In this document: positions 13,941 through 28,140 of the stretch, piece after piece
How the letters are laid out: every line of letters begins with the position of its first letter
Numbering within the stretch: the stretch's first letter is position 1
Origin: Penelope pileata
Lineage: Eukaryota; Chordata; Aves; Galliformes; Cracidae
Assembly: GCA_013396635.1 (NCBI GenBank)
Contig: WBMW01005650.1
Coordinates: 4,295,647 to 4,359,646, forward strand
Reading direction: 5' to 3'
Length of the DNA: 64,000 bases
Notes under the pieces: generated by a model
Seen by the model: the letters and a program-made list of their open reading frames with translations, nothing else
Database searches by the model: none
What the model was told of the DNA's origin: nothing
Program-made: the position numbers and the translations under genes

Positions 13941-16900
13941 GGTGTCTTGATAGGTGCAGGGATAATAGCCTAAATTCTATAAACGCTAAGTGACTTTGAG
14001 AGGGAACCAAACCATGCTTCCATCCTATTCTCATGGAATTAGATATAATCTCCTTTGAATAAGAAGCAACCCAATTAATAATACGCCAGAAAATCCAAAA
14101 GGTAAAAATTCTTAGTAGAGAAAAGTAGGGAGGAAGAGTTTTAGTAGATGTTTTAAATTTGGCGGTTTATGAGAAGCATGTTGATATGAAAGCGAAATCA
14201 TTATTGTTGTTTGTCTCTATATGGCTATTATTTCTTATTCTGCCTGTATCTGGTAAAGGTTTCTAGTTTGTACTTCAGGTTTCAGTCCCCATTCTCTCAC
14301 TTTATCTAACTCCCATTGGAGTACTGCATACAAAAGAGCTGAAAGATAACAGCAGTATATCACACTGTTTCAGAAGTATTTCTGCATCCATCACTTTGAG
14401 ATTTCTTTTTATATGAGGAAAATACTGCTATAAATTCTGGTGCAAGAAAATACATGAAGATAGACAGAAATGCAATGGAAAAACTTGTCCTCAGCTCCTG
14501 GAGAGCTAAATTTTAACAAAGATTGTGCAAATGTGTGAGACTGTATTTCATTTATAGGACACAATGACTAGTTGCACAGCAAACCATTAATGATAGCTGA
14601 TAGAAATTAGCTAAAGACAACAGTGTTAAAAATTGATTTTTGTTTTTTCTTTCCTGAATTTTTTGAAAGTTTTTTTTTGCCCCACATCAGAGTGAAAACT
14701 GTCAAGCAGAAAATTTCTTCAACAATAAAATGTTTCAAATATGTCTTTTAAAAAATACAATACTTAAAATAGTTCAAGAGGATGACATTTCAAATTAAAA
14801 AAAAAAGGGAAAAATAATGTATTTTCACACTCTCTGAAAGGTAGATAAACTCTGCTTCTTTCTTCAAAGAACTAAGAAGAAAATGAGAAAGCCATCTGAA
14901 AACCAACCCCAGTATTCAGCTAAAACCAGTGTCAATCCAGAAGGCAAGAGTTCTACATAACGTAAGAATTAATAAAACATCACCGATAGAAAAGTTCCTG
15001 TCCTGAGAGATGAAACGCACTAAATTCCATGAATATTTCTTTGCGATATGTGATATTCACATAGCAGTGAGATTGTAGCAAAGGAAATCTTGAGTAGCAA
15101 TAGGCCAACCGAAATGGTGCCCACCAATTATTGTGTTGCAAAGACTTTTTCAAAGAGAAAGATCTCCAGCATGAGAAGACTGATGATCAGAGGACTGAAC
15201 AGCAGTTTTCATGTAGGACTATGCAAGAAAATGTAGCTTAGAAAGGCACCTCACCACGACCAAATTTAACATTCATTGAGTTCAGTGGAGTAGTTTCAGA
15301 GCAACTCAGCACTTATGCTACCAGAAACATGCAGATCCAAATCACAAATCTAATACTCAGTGGGACAAGATTCTAATTTACCAAAACTGTTGTTCCTAAC
15401 GTCTATACCTGAAGTTGTTCTATACTTCATAAGAGTTTTTTTTTTTATTAATTCATGAGTTATCTAGCATAATGTCAGAATATTTATTTTTAATTTTCTT
15501 GTGGATTCCATAGGAAATCTTGGTCTGTTACTTAATACACAAACATTAGCTTTAACTGGTTTATTTGGAATTTTCTAAATACTGTCGGAGTGAAGCAATT
15601 TGCTGGCCTGAATGTTGATGTTGTATATACTTGAAGCAGAAAATCTGCATTTAGTTCAGCAGTATCAATATGTAGGTACTGAAGCAGAAGGTAGAAGCAG
15701 CATGGGCACCCATGGAGAATAGAGCACTTTTGCAAACAGTGTCACATTTTTTTGAAAAATACATCTGTTTTGCTCAATTGACACTCCATGATACTGCAAT
15801 TATGAGCCATATGTGAGCGTGGTAATTTGGGAAGATAAATTAACATTTTAAAATCAAGACTTGGTGATGTTTATATCATTTTGCGACAGCTTCCATAAAG
15901 ATGAAAGGAAATTCCCTTCCTTTTGGGGCAAGATCTGTCCTAACTGCCATTAGATACTTTAAAAGAACTGTTCAGTGTCTGTGCTTTGACACAAATCCCC
16001 GGGAGTCCTGGCAAATACAGAGTTCTTGTTCACAGCATGGCCTCTGAGCTGGATTTGAGCATGCTTCTCTTGCTGCTGTTGCCGCAAGTCAAGCACCCTC
16101 TCTATTTCTTTTTAGACATGAAGGTGCAGGCTTGGCCCCACATATGTCAATGCCAAGATTATGCCATTTGTGCCCCTAGAGGTGCCTAAAGTGAAGTCAA
16201 ATTAGACCTGACAAATAAAGTGTTAAATATTTGAAGTAAATTGCATTGTTATTACAATTTACTCATGTTATTGATAATTTAATAATTGTTACATATATTC
16301 TTAAACAAAATGATGAAATAATCCAAAAGTGGGCTGCAGTCAAAATTGTAATATGAAAGTATTAGGGTCAGATGGAAATGGGTCTGTGTATATCATCGCA
16401 TATTGCATTGTGAAAAAGATTTAAGAATTCAGTTAAGAAAGTTTTGTTTGCTACTTTGCAAATAAGACTGCCCTTTTGAATTCTAAATACAGAATAAATC
16501 AGGTATTCCAATCCTGTTACCATACATGCAAAAGAAAAATAATATATTCTGTGATATAGGCCATCAGCACAGATATTTTTATCCAAGATTGCATTTTAAT
16601 TTAAATCCCGTTATTGTATTTAGTATGGGTCGTTTTCACAATAACAAGATAGTAAGTCTGCATTATAAAGCAGGCAGGTAGAATGTCTAAATTATCATAA
16701 ATAAATGGGGAGGATAAAACCATCATTACAGAAAAATGAGAGCAAACACAAACCTACAATTTATCATCAGTCGTTTATTAAGCTGTCATTATTCATTTTC
16801 AAAGAATTGATTTGAGATAATGCCAGAATATTGTATGAGTCATTTAGTGGAGTCACAAGTTAAACTTCCTTGCTCAAACTTTGTTAGAAAGATGAAAACA

Positions 16901-18763
16901 TCTTAATGAAGGATTGTATTTGCTACGTTTTCTACCTCTTCCAGTACATTTCTCCAAAAGGCAGCTGTCCTCTTGTGACAGGATGTTTATGAAATTACCT
17001 TTCCCACTATAGTTTTCTGGATATGACCAGAACACAGCTTGCATTCTGTCCATTCCCTCAGTGAAATACCATCCTCAAGTGCTGTATGAATAACATAATT
17101 TAAGCTGAAAGCATTTACAGCTGAGATTCCCTGAGGTTTAGGAATTCACAACCTGTAGCTCAAGAGCACTCGGTGCCTAATCTCTAGATGAAGCTCATAG
17201 CTGAAGTGTCTTCTTTCCATGAAAGTGACGTATGTAAGTAAAAATTGCTGCTCTCTGAAGGAAGCCGAAATGAGAAGACATGAAAGAGCTCCTCGTTTGA
17301 AGGAGGATAATCTAACTTCCACTTTGACAAACGGATTGTGGAAATGATGTGGAAAAGAAAGTGAAAAAATTACAAATTTAAAATCAATATGGATTAATTG
17401 GGATGGTATCTAGCTAGCTTTGTCTTTATAGCTAAGTAACGTTACAACAAATACACCAACACACTAGCACTGGAGTCTAAAAACTTTCATTATTCCACTT
17501 ATTCTCTTTCAGATCATATTAGCCAGCAAATAGATGTCTGCCAGGTGACTGTTCACAGTGCAACAGGAGATTTTTCTTCCTACTACTTCCCAAAGAGATT
17601 CTTTGCTGCAACAACAACTTAGTAGCTGTTTTACCTTTAGCACGCATGGGTTAAAGCTTCAGGGGCAAGTGGGAACAGCTATCCATTTCATTTTGAATGG
17701 GCTCAGGCCAAATGGACCGCTTTTGTAGTGATAGTTAGAATATATCACTTTCTTTCATCTTACTCTGCTCTGGGCGGCTTACTGGCAGTCCTTCACACAC
17801 AATTTCAGTGGATTCCTGGCAGCTATTTCCCACTTATCCCTCAAAGGAGTGGCACAGTGTCTTACAAAGTGATTCTGTTATACTTTATTTCTTGCATAAT
17901 GAACAACATTGATAGGGATGTTTGCAAATTCTTAAGTATTGTTGTAGTAGATTACCATTTCAGTTTGAAAAGGCTTCAGACAAGATAGCAGTTTTATACC
18001 TTTTAGTATTGAACTGTAGAAAAATCTTTGTGATCTCCTTTAAAAAGTCATCATTTACTAGTAACAAGTGAACAATGAGCTTAATCCTCCAGGCTTCAGT
18101 AATTTCTTTTCAGATATTTTGATACTCATTTCATGAAAACAATTCGGAGTGCATGTGCATGGCCACAGCACATACACAGTAAGCATTTGATCACATTTCA
18201 TATGGAAAAAATCAGTAGTGTACTAAGTATCTTGTTAAGAAATTAGGATATTTGGAGCATCTTTTGGCTTTTTTACAATTGCATATATCTGATCATATCT
18301 GGTCATAGTAGTCCTTCAGGTGTGAATATGAACACAAAAGAAAGAACATTAAAGGTTTATCAGCGTGGAGTAAGTTTTCATTCTACGTACAGGAAAAAAA
18401 AATGAGATTTTTGATTGTCATGTTGTTATGCATGTAAACTTTTTAGTTGTCCACTGGTCTGTGGCATGTACAGGACTGCAAAATTGTGAGTTCTGTTTCT
18501 TATAGATTTTTTTTGATGTTTTTTTTTTCACCTCATAGGTGAATACCATTTTATCAGGGTCCTGTGGGAGGATAAAGAAAGCAAGTAATGTATTTGTCTA
18601 ATTCCTCGTCTAGCAAGGTTTCCTACACAAGTTTATTAATATTTCATAGTTTCTTTCCACACTTCTGTGTAATGTCTTATTTACAACTGAGGAACATGGG
18701 CTCTTTTATGTTAGTCATTAACAGACGTTTATTTGACAAATGCTGATTTTTTTTTTCTTGCAG
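13941..18763. other. Non-coding; nothing recognised
   Basis: AT-rich unique sequence with a T11 run at 15436-15446. No exon-like, RNA-like or transposon-like structure could be supported. Confidence 0.55.
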
Positions 18764-18859
18764 AATTTCTATGCTGCAAAGACTTTGGCTACTTGGTTGA
18801 TGGGTGTTAATGCAACGGGAGGAATACTTGAAAGAGTCTACTTCCCATCTGCATCCAAG
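18764..18859 (+). other. Candidate 96-bp exon with a GC-type donor
   Basis: A strong acceptor (a run of T and C ending TTCTTGCAG at 18763) precedes 32 uninterrupted codons starting NFYAAKTLATWLMGVNATGG and ending FPSASK. The stretch is followed at 18860 by GCAAGT after AAG, an excellent match to the minor GC-AG donor consensus (AAG|GCAAGT). The length is a multiple of three (phase 0 on both sides). The open frame continues past the donor to 18928. I do not recognise the peptide as part of a known protein, and no companion exon was identified in the window. It could be an exon of a long gene or non-coding RNA, or a coincidence. Confidence 0.25.
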
Positions 18860-21117
18860 GCAAGTTTGTTCGATCCAAATCTGAGTATGAGTGAGCAATT
18901 TTCTTTAATTCATTATAGGAAGAAATGACACATGCTTTAGTCCAGGATCATTGAATGTATGTATTATCTGGATGGGAAGAGATGGTCTTGGTCAGCATAT
19001 GACACACAGGGATATTTTGGTTTAATTCTTCAGAGCAATAATAAATGCACTAAAGGATATCCAAACTGACATTAGAAGCACAAGTAAAGTACAGAATATA
19101 TAATAACAAGTGAAGGAGTTAATTACTTTCATAACACAGTAATAATATACAGTTGTTAGTCATTGGCAGTGAAAGTTGTAGGTATAGCTGGCAGATCTAC
19201 TTTGTCGCACCCAAGATTTGCAATGGAACTACTTTACAGACAAGCCAAATGCTTAGAAAGCCCTCGAGAATCACAGGTAGTGTTAAATCTTGGTTGGTAG
19301 GCTCCGGTTACCATGTTTGGTCATAGTTACATGTTCTTTAAATTGCCTTACTTTTCCTTAAGTGGTAACCAATGCTTTTAATGGATTTTAACTTCTGTCA
19401 AAAGTCAGTGGTACACACCATCAGAATTCCAAAACTGACATGTGTGATTTTATTTTCACATGACTTTTGTGTATCCGTTTACATTAATTTTGTATATGCA
19501 TTTTGTTACACTGTTAATATCTAAAATAGTAATGCTTTAGTGTTGGTGAAGAGCACTGGATACTTTTAAACAAATCATACCTTTCTTGTGATAGATAGGC
19601 GTACTCTTAGTTCAGCCTTGGCACATCCAGACAGTGACCAGAATGAAAAGCTAGCCCTGGCTAACCAAGCTTACTAATTCATCATAGCTCAGAGGGCTGT
19701 GAACTGAATACTCAGGTCAGACATGCAGTCAGCAGTGTGTGTGCTGCAATGGGAAACAAATGCCTTCTAGCAAACATTTTTCTAAGTAATCCAGTGATAT
19801 TAAAATGACTATTTTATTCACATTAAGACATTTCCTTCACCATTCATTTCATTTTATAGTGCTAATTCCATATTCATATTGTGAGTCTTACTGAATCAAA
19901 ACAAAACCCCCAACAACTCTGAACTATGTATTTCATAATCAACCAGCAGAACTCTACTGTATGTGTTCATCTTGTCTAAATGCTAAACTAAACACAAAAC
20001 TTCTGTTCTCTGACTTCCAGGAGCTAGGCTGAGCAGTGGGGGTTTCAATTAAAAACCACAGGAAAGGAAAGGAATATGTCAATAAAACCACAGACTTGTA
20101 AGTACTGCATACTAGTTTGCAAACAAACACAGCAAGCATTCTCTGAGTATGAGTCTATTACTGTAAATTTAGACTGAATGCATGATGTTGAAGGTGACTG
20201 TCCCAGCATGATCTTTCTTCATTTCGTGTACAGTGAAATGCTGTCTAGCTTTACATTCAGTAGCTTGATCTAGTCAGTCTGCAATGAGACCATTACTAAC
20301 GGCTGAAAATGCCATGAAGAGGAGAATGGCTTCAGCCAAATTATCAATGTTTTGTTCTATTTCAAAAGGAAATAAGAATTATAGAGGAGAAAGTAGAAAA
20401 CCAAAAACAGGAAGTCGTGGATTGATTCTAAAGGAATATCCTATATGAGATTTTAAATGTAGACATTGCTTGAATAGAAATGTAGATGCCATGATTTGCA
20501 TTATAAAGCTTTGCTAAATAATAACTGTCACTAGAGCAGATTATGTTGATAATTAATTAGTTACAGACTAGGTGCAGTCACTTTAAAAGGTTTTCATTAG
20601 GGATCACATTTTATAGTGAAGAAATCTTGAGTAAGACTAGCAAAGGTAAAAAAAAAAATTATACACAATTTAGAATTCATAGAAAAATATGTGCTGTAAT
20701 GCATTTTTTAAAATACAGTGCACCCTATGTTGCTTTTATTACTCTCACATTAAAGAGAGCAACCACTAAGAGAAAAACAATGTGGCTTACCTAATTAAGC
20801 GAGCAAAATGCAGCCTAAATTTAAAGAAGTTTAATAACATTAAATGTTTTAGCTTCACATTATGTTTGAACTGTTGATAGAGTGAATTCACTGACTGTTC
20901 GACTCTTACAATTATGTCTCAACTAAGAAATGAAAAGGGGTGACCTAGCAGCAGAAAAAGTGCTCGAATATTCATCTGATTTTTATTCCATTTCAGTAGT
21001 CATTTCTTTATGCTACTCTTTCCCAAACAGTAAAAAAAAAAAAAAAAAGCCACAACATCAATTTTGAAATTTGATGCTGAGGTTCTGCAACTGCATAAAG
21101 GCTGAGCTACTGATTTA
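18860..21117. other. Non-coding; possible conserved AT-rich patches
   Basis: This follows the exon candidate. Two repeat-free patches (about 20500-20600 with GATAATTAATTAGTTAC, and 20740-20890 with CTAATTAAGCGAGC and AACATTAAATGTT) contain homeodomain-type words. Otherwise nothing was recognised. Confidence 0.4.
21032..21048. repeat. A17 homopolymer
   Basis: Seventeen A residues with no recognisable processed sequence before them. Confidence 0.95.
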
Positions 21118-21205
21118 GAAGGGGTTTTCAAAGGTGCTCAGCACTGCTTTGAATTCTGCTTTCAAAATCTATTAGTATTTTACCATTGTCTTCAACAGGA
21201 GGAGA
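21118..21205. repeat. Ancient amniote interspersed repeat (TTTTCAAAGGTGCTCAGCAC type)
   Basis: GGGGTTTTCAAAGGTGCTCAG at 21121 and ACCATTGTCTTCAACAGGAG about 60 bp later match, in order, the sauropsid repeat pattern GATTTTCAAAGGTGCTCAGCAC ... CCCATTGACTTCAATGGGAG. The spacing and order are right, but the copy is diverged. Confidence 0.4.
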
Positions 21206-22610
21206 AAAAGGTGAACACTTCTAAAAAGTCTGTTTCATCTTACTCACAAAAATGCAAAAGGCAATATGTAATACTGCTGTATGTATCCATCCTATCTGAA
21301 AGCTACAGTGGTGCCATTCTCCAATGGCTTTTCACATATTTAGTTTTCTAAATTGTGAGCTGTTCTGTCCAAATCAACGTGAAAGTCTTTGCAGGACGTT
21401 TGAAAAGTCAACACACCACGTAAATATAAACAGGGGCCTGGCAGTCACTGAAAATTAGAACCTGACAATGTATATGACAAGATTACATGGGATCAAGACT
21501 GTGCTGCCATAAGCCAAGGAGTAGTTGCTATTTTATGACTGTGAAGCCTAAGTATTGGAAGGAGTGATGCCAGTGATTCTGGTCTAAATCCTATTTAATC
21601 TGTTTAATTTAATCTATTTAATTTCTAAAGATGCTTGGTGCCGTATAAGGGAGCTCAGACTGTAGGAATGGTAAGCAGGAGAGATGGCACAATATACATC
21701 TACATCATTCAAAAAATGTAACTTTACCCTCTACCTAAAGGTAGAGCTATTAATGTGTCTCAGTATGGGTGTCACAGCGTGGGTTCTAATCTGATGTTGA
21801 AGTCTGTCTTTAGCTGACTTAGCTGAAAATAGCCAGATATTCGGTCTAAGGTGTCAAAGATAACCACAAATGATGGTAACTGGATTGTTCTCCTGTGTGC
21901 TCTTAGTTACGGGAAATTAATTTCTTCTAAATATGTTAATGCAAACAGTCATCTCGATTGAGAGGGAACCTGGCAGTAAGAAAGGGGCTGCAGAGCCTTA
22001 ATTATCTTTCCTTACTGACCATCCTCAGCACTCTGCCCGGAGAACTCCCTCTCCACGTACCTTCAGTGGTGGTGCAGCCCCTGAAATTTATGGCTCCTGC
22101 TACTTTCTTAGTGCTCATTTTTTTTCCACTAGTTATAAAAAGAAGGCTGGGGAGAAGGTCTTGATCTCCTGGGAAAGGAGATTAAGGAGAGTTTTAAGGG
22201 GAAAGACAGCAGGGATAAAAGAAAAGGGAAGTGGAAGAGCATCCATGTTCTGGAGAATACATTAGAGGCATAAAGCCTGCTTCCAATAGAGAATTGTGAC
22301 TCAACTATAGTTAATGATTATTTTAAAAAGTATGGAGACCTATATATATGCTTTGTTTCTAGTATTGTATACAGAGATGTATTAAAATATACCACTTGCA
22401 GTTTTGCAACTATCTCATTTGTTTCCAGCTCTGAACTCATCACTCTGTAGAGTTTGCTGTTAACAGATTCCCTTATGGAGATGGGTGCTATATGATGGAT
22501 AGATTAGAGAATAGTTTTGGAATCTGCGTTTAGCTCTGTTTCTTGTAGAAGTTTTGGATAGGCAGATGTTTAACTGGCATAATTCTTAAGGGTGTAAAAA
22601 TGTTAATTAA

Positions 22611-22680
22611 GAGTTTTCCCATTAAGCTCAGTAGAAAATCTCCCATTGACTTAAATGAGAGTTGAATTAGGCCCCTTGAA
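22611..22680. repeat. Ancient amniote interspersed repeat (CCCATTGACTT type)
   Basis: TCTCCCATTGACTTAAATGA followed by GAGTTGAATTAGGCCCCTTG is a decayed copy of a motif (CTCCCATTGACTTCAATGGGAG...AATTAGGCCCCT) that recurs in bird and turtle genomes. The central CTCCCATT/AATGAGAG is a near palindrome. Confidence 0.5.
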
Positions 22681-25389
22681 ATAATCTGTTAAAATAACTT
22701 CTGCTTTTCATCATCCACTTTCTTTCTCAACTGGCAAGTGATCGTAGAAGATATTGAGCATTCTGTGTAATTATTGATTGTAATCAGCTTCCACTGAGTG
22801 CTAAGCTCCTCCAAGAACTTTCCATCTCCATGCGGGGTTAAAAGTCTGGTTTACCTTGTCCTCACCCTAATGGACAATTAAAACAACAATAAATAACAAA
22901 GGAAACATAAAAGGAGAGATTTTTTCACACCAAAAGGTAGATAAATTACTATCGTAATTGGCAAGATATACGAAAGAGACAAGGAAAATGTAATATTCTA
23001 AACTTTATTTGCTTGAGTGTAAATGAGTGTAGCATTGCTCATTTATTTTGCAGAGACAAAAAACTGTTTCAGAGACATGAGTATAACCCTGCAGAATATG
23101 ACTGGAAAAGATCACGCTAAACAAAGAATACAACGTCAACTAATTAATTTTAATTTGATCAACTCACTTTCATAGGTGCACTTCACTGTGATTATTCAAC
23201 TGATTTTTGGATGACAGTTATGATGAGTGAATGATAATGAACATGTTCCTCTTCAGAATCTAAAGGACAAAACATTTTAGCATAAACTCTGCATTAATAA
23301 TGGGAAAGAGAACCAGCGTTCAAGAATTGGGATTCAATGTGTCTTTGAGTTCAAAGAACTTTGTGCAGGGCTATCTAATTGCATTTACATTACGTAGCTT
23401 GTAGGTCATTACAGTTCTTACATTTGCTTTTTCTTCCTTTGCTTCCTTTCATACTCTCAAGAGTCCCTGAAGTTATACGTGAATGTGCAAAATAAAGCAG
23501 CAGATTCCAGAGGTATCATGAACTTATTCAATATGTGAATTGGCTGGCTGGCTGAAACTATGTTATACAGCACTCCAAACTGTGCTAAACTTCATTTGTT
23601 TTACAATTCCAGTTGTATTTTGTGCTATTTTGAAATGACTGTGTCCTTTGCCTGTTGTCTTCATTATAGTGAAGGCAACTGCCACCAGGGTCCAATCAGA
23701 AGTGCAATTGTCCTTTAATTTGTCAGACATCAGTTCTGGTACTCCTTATCTTATGAGACCCTATTCCAAAGTCCAGTCTTCCCAGGCATACCATGAAGGC
23801 AATCCTGAAGACTTATTAAGCACATAAATTCCAGGTTAGGAATTCAGAACAAAACAGAATTTTGCATTGAATTTCTTCTTCAACATACAGCTTCCCTTTG
23901 CTCTTTTTTAATAATGAATCTCTTAAAACTAAAATCTATTACCCTTGAAGTCAGGATGGGTAAATTACTCAAAAGATTTTTACTGCAAAATTTGTATGCC
24001 CTTTTTCCTGAGTGCAATTACAGTGATGATTAGAACAAATGCAGAGCTGCGGATAAGCAAATGTGTAATTCAAATGACTGTACCTGGTCAGAGCTAGGGA
24101 TTTCTTACTCTCTCACTCTTTATAAATGGAACAGAGATTCTATCTTCTTAAGCGTTTTTGCTCCTCAGTATTTCACAAATGAAACAATTTAAATAATATA
24201 TAAATGAGATAAGTTTTGAAAACTTTGGTGTTTCTGTCTGAAGCTTCTTTGCATAGTTTCTGAGTTTTTTCTAATCACCACTACGTGGTAAAATTTACTG
24301 GACTGCATAATTTTGTGTTGCGTTGCTTTTGTAACTTATGTGAAATACTGTGAAGCTGCAAAATGAAAAAAATATGTAAAATGCTGCAAAATGTAGCTTT
24401 GGAGCTCATCGCTCTGCCTTTGTTTTAATTTGAGATCATTTGCCATTGGCTTCTCCTGGCTTTGAATACACTTCAGTTTTTTCCCACTCTCATCGTTCTG
24501 CAAAAGCAAAAGAGTGAGTAATAAGAAAACCGAAGTGTTTGACAGTCTGCACAGGTATTCCTATGCCTGCAGACAGTAATCATCCGTCCATTTTTTTTGG
24601 CTGCACATATGTCCCGAATAACCCCCTCTTCTCCTTTTGAAAAGCACAGGTCTTCTGGATTAATCCTAAATTGGAGTGCATGTTAGCTGTACTGGCTAGT
24701 AGCATGCAACTTTTTTTCCCAGACACATCATGTCTATAGCCGGTATGTACTTTAGTCATAGTTAAGGATGCTTGTTGTAATTGTACCTGAGATCAGTCAA
24801 AAGTGTTCTGGGTTCCAAGACAAAAGCGTGCAAGTGTGCCTAATAGCTCCAAAAGTATAAAACCTGTTGCCTTGCAACATGACTATTTTCTATGTGTAAC
24901 TATAACACTGCATGTAGAGTGGTTTCTTTTATGGAAAATTTTCTTTGTAAACACTGCTTTACCTATGTCCCAGAATCACACTTGTTTTATTTTTAATACA
25001 TATATCTTCCCCTTACAAAAGGTACAGATATTTTCTACAATCCATGGAGCTTCATGTCTTTAATATGAAGAATACATTTCAATATTCATTATTGGCCTAG
25101 GTTTGCACAATTCAGCACAAGCTCTGTGTTACAGTAAGCCCTTTTCATGTATCTTTTGTATCACACTCTTGTTGGTGTTGTGCAGCTAGGAAAGCCAGCG
25201 TACCAGTTGTCCTCTCCAGGACCAGTGTTTATGTTTGAGTGAAAGAGAAGACAGTAAATGTGCTGAAAGTAAAACTGGAAAAAGAGATGTTGGCTAAAAC
25301 TGAGACCACGGACTTTCAGAGCTGCAGTCATATAAGTAGTCTTACGTTCCACTTTATATTCTAAGGTAAAATCAAGGAAATAAAAGTAT

Positions 25390-25790
25390 TGTATACATTT
25401 ACATTTTAAATTGTGTAATCACGTTATTATCTGAAACTAATACCATGCTGTTAAAATTTAGATAAAGTGTCCTGCAATGCATACAAAATGTTCATTTGTT
25501 GAAGGCCATTAAGTTAATTTCCTGGGAACAAGATTAAATGCAAGGCATTTACATAATCATTAGTTGTGAGGTGTAGAATAGATAATTAAATATTCCACCA
25601 CATTAATTTATATTTAATTAACTGTGCTTCCATGATCCTTCTGTCTGAATATTAATATTGTGTAAATAAACAATTAGGATGCATGCTCACTTTGCAAAAG
25701 GCTTTGTTGTAATAAGTGTGATCAAAGAAATTCTATGAAATTTACTTAAATTAATAAACACTTAAAGGTTTTGTAAAGCAGAGCTGTTGA
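25390..25790. promoter_or_regulatory. AT-rich block with homeodomain and forkhead motifs (candidate conserved element)
   Basis: This 400-bp block is rich in transcription-factor-like words: GATAATTAAA at about 25581, CATTAATTTA at about 25601, TTAATTAA at 25614-25621, GTAAATAAACAATTAGG at about 25662 (forkhead plus homeodomain) and GTGATCAAAG near 25718. It has no homopolymer tracts, microsatellites or recognisable transposons. That texture is typical of vertebrate conserved non-coding enhancers, but conservation cannot be assessed here. Confidence 0.3.
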
Positions 25791-28140
25791 TCTTGAAAGT
25801 TTTGCTAAATAGCTCCAAGTACTATGGGTTTAACACTTTAATTCTTCAAGTGTTCCATGTGTCTGAGTTGTCATAGCAAACTTTAAATTAGTGATAATAT
25901 TTCCTGTAACACATTTCACAGCCTATCACTAAAATCGGTGAATATATTTTAAGCTACATAAAAAAACTAGTGAAGAATGAAGAAAAAACTTTGCATTAAG
26001 TTTGGAAAACAGAGTAAAGTCACACAAAATTAATGAATGATGTATTTTCTAGTAAAGAAATATATTTTGTGAGCTCCCATTTTCATATTCAAGAGATCTG
26101 ACTTGGAAACACTCAGGTCATACATGACAATACCAGACAAAACGTTTTTCCTTCTTGCGCTTGAAAAAATATATTTTCCCTTGTTTTTGACTGTGAACAT
26201 AGATGAGCAACATACAAAAGGCTGAACTGAAATTCAGAACATTTTTTTTTGTGTAAGTTATTTGTTTGTACTGGCCTATAAAGCTGCTTCTGATAGTGAC
26301 TTCTGTCAATACCTCTAGGAATTACCTGTACCAGAACATAGCGCTTGCAGGTGTGTGATGTGGTGTTTTGACAAATGGTGAAGAAATATCTTAATGTGAC
26401 AATGGGAGGAGATACCTGTTTGTTTGTGAAGGGAAAGCAACAAAAATGGAGACTATTAGATTCTGGAGTTTTGGGAGACACAGTGTAGCATAGGAGCCCT
26501 ATGCTAGACCTTTGAGTTTCTGTGGACTGTGCTATGAAACATAGAGAAAAGGCTTGTTAGAAATTTAACTTTTGAAGCTGAAAAATCCTAAGTATGCAGT
26601 AGTTTTTATTTGCAGGATACTGGGAAAACTAAAAGTTCAGTCGCAGTTAATGCAAGTGGAGAGGGCTTTATACTTCTGTATAGAGGTCTATCCAGAAAGT
26701 GTCCTCGGTGTTCTTCAGAGCAAGGAAGTGATTTGGCTCAGGTTCTCTCCTTTGTGAGATTATAAAGAGTTCCAACTCACTATATATAAAAATACAAATT
26801 CATATAGTATATATCAGTGGATGGTAATTTTTGACCCAGATAAACACCCTCCGTATCTGAAAAACTGCAGCTGATCATACACAGAAACAGGCTCTGGTAT
26901 GCAAAATGACTTGGTGAAATGAAGAGTGCGTGAACTCATACTAAAAACTACTTTAGGATAGTAACGCAATTATCATCATCACATTTAATTAGAGCTCTCC
27001 TGAAGTTTTATAGAGAAAAGTATTACTGTTTCATAAAAAGAAAACCCTGCTCCCTGCAAGCAAAGATCTTATCTGAAACATAAACAGCGTTAAAAATAAG
27101 AACACTGCTTTGAAGGCAGTGGTCCTGCGAGTAAACACAAATAATGTTTAAATGTTCTCTCTATCAGAATTTCTTTAGACCTTTTGGGATATGTGATTTC
27201 AGTTGTGTAAGGTGCAAATGGCACTATTTTCTTCTCAGATTAATTTTAAAATCTGATAGATTCTTAATCGGTATGAAAGTTTGAAGTTTTGATAATCACT
27301 GATAAGCTTATACTGAAGTGTACCCTGTAACATGAGACAATAAATTACATCAGTTATGACGACTGGTAGCTTAGTGAAATGGTGTTTTCTGTATGATGGG
27401 AGAAAGTGCATAGCAAATCATGATTCATGGATGTTTGACACTCCTCATTTTTTGCAGTAGCACAAATAAGGTCATGAGGGTTAGGAGGAAAAGAATAAAG
27501 AATATCTCCAAATAAATTGAAAGTAGGCAGCCAGCAAGAGCTGCAGCAGAAATGAAGAGCATCAGTTAGCATAGGCACACCACAACATGCATGCTGCTGG
27601 GTAGTTGAAGCAAAAGCTGGGAAACAGAAATTGGACGAAATGAAGGGTAAGGTTGTGTTTCTAGCAACCCATAAAAAATATATAGAAGACATAGTGAATA
27701 TCAAGTGTTGCTAATGAAACTAGAATACCAGAAAAGCAATTGGAAGCTATGCTCAGAGAGAATGTGAAGGTACACTACAAGGCAACATCTGACATCCTGG
27801 TATAGTATGAGAGAACTAATACTAACCAACTGGCCATAGTAACAGTAACCCATGTGTGTGTAGGGTTACCAGAGAGGCTTGGAAATTCCAATTATTTCAG
27901 CGAGAACTTACAGAAGTAGCACTGTGTATTCTGAGGATGTAGCTTTTAAGCAGAATTTTGTTTTCATTTAAATGAATGCTGCCAAGTTTTTTGTATTTGT
28001 TCAAGAAGTTAACTGGTATTCACTCATTAACTAGTATTGATTCATTTTCAAACTAGGGGAAAAAAGCCCTATCCTGAGCCCATGCAATAGGTAGTAAGAA
28101 CAGCAGAGACTGGTGCACAGTCAGGAAAGAATGCTAAATT

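Noticed and set aside
26113..26481. 122-codon minus-strand frame
   Set aside because: No recognisable domain, overlaps another frame, and length is within chance for 64 kb of AT-rich DNA.
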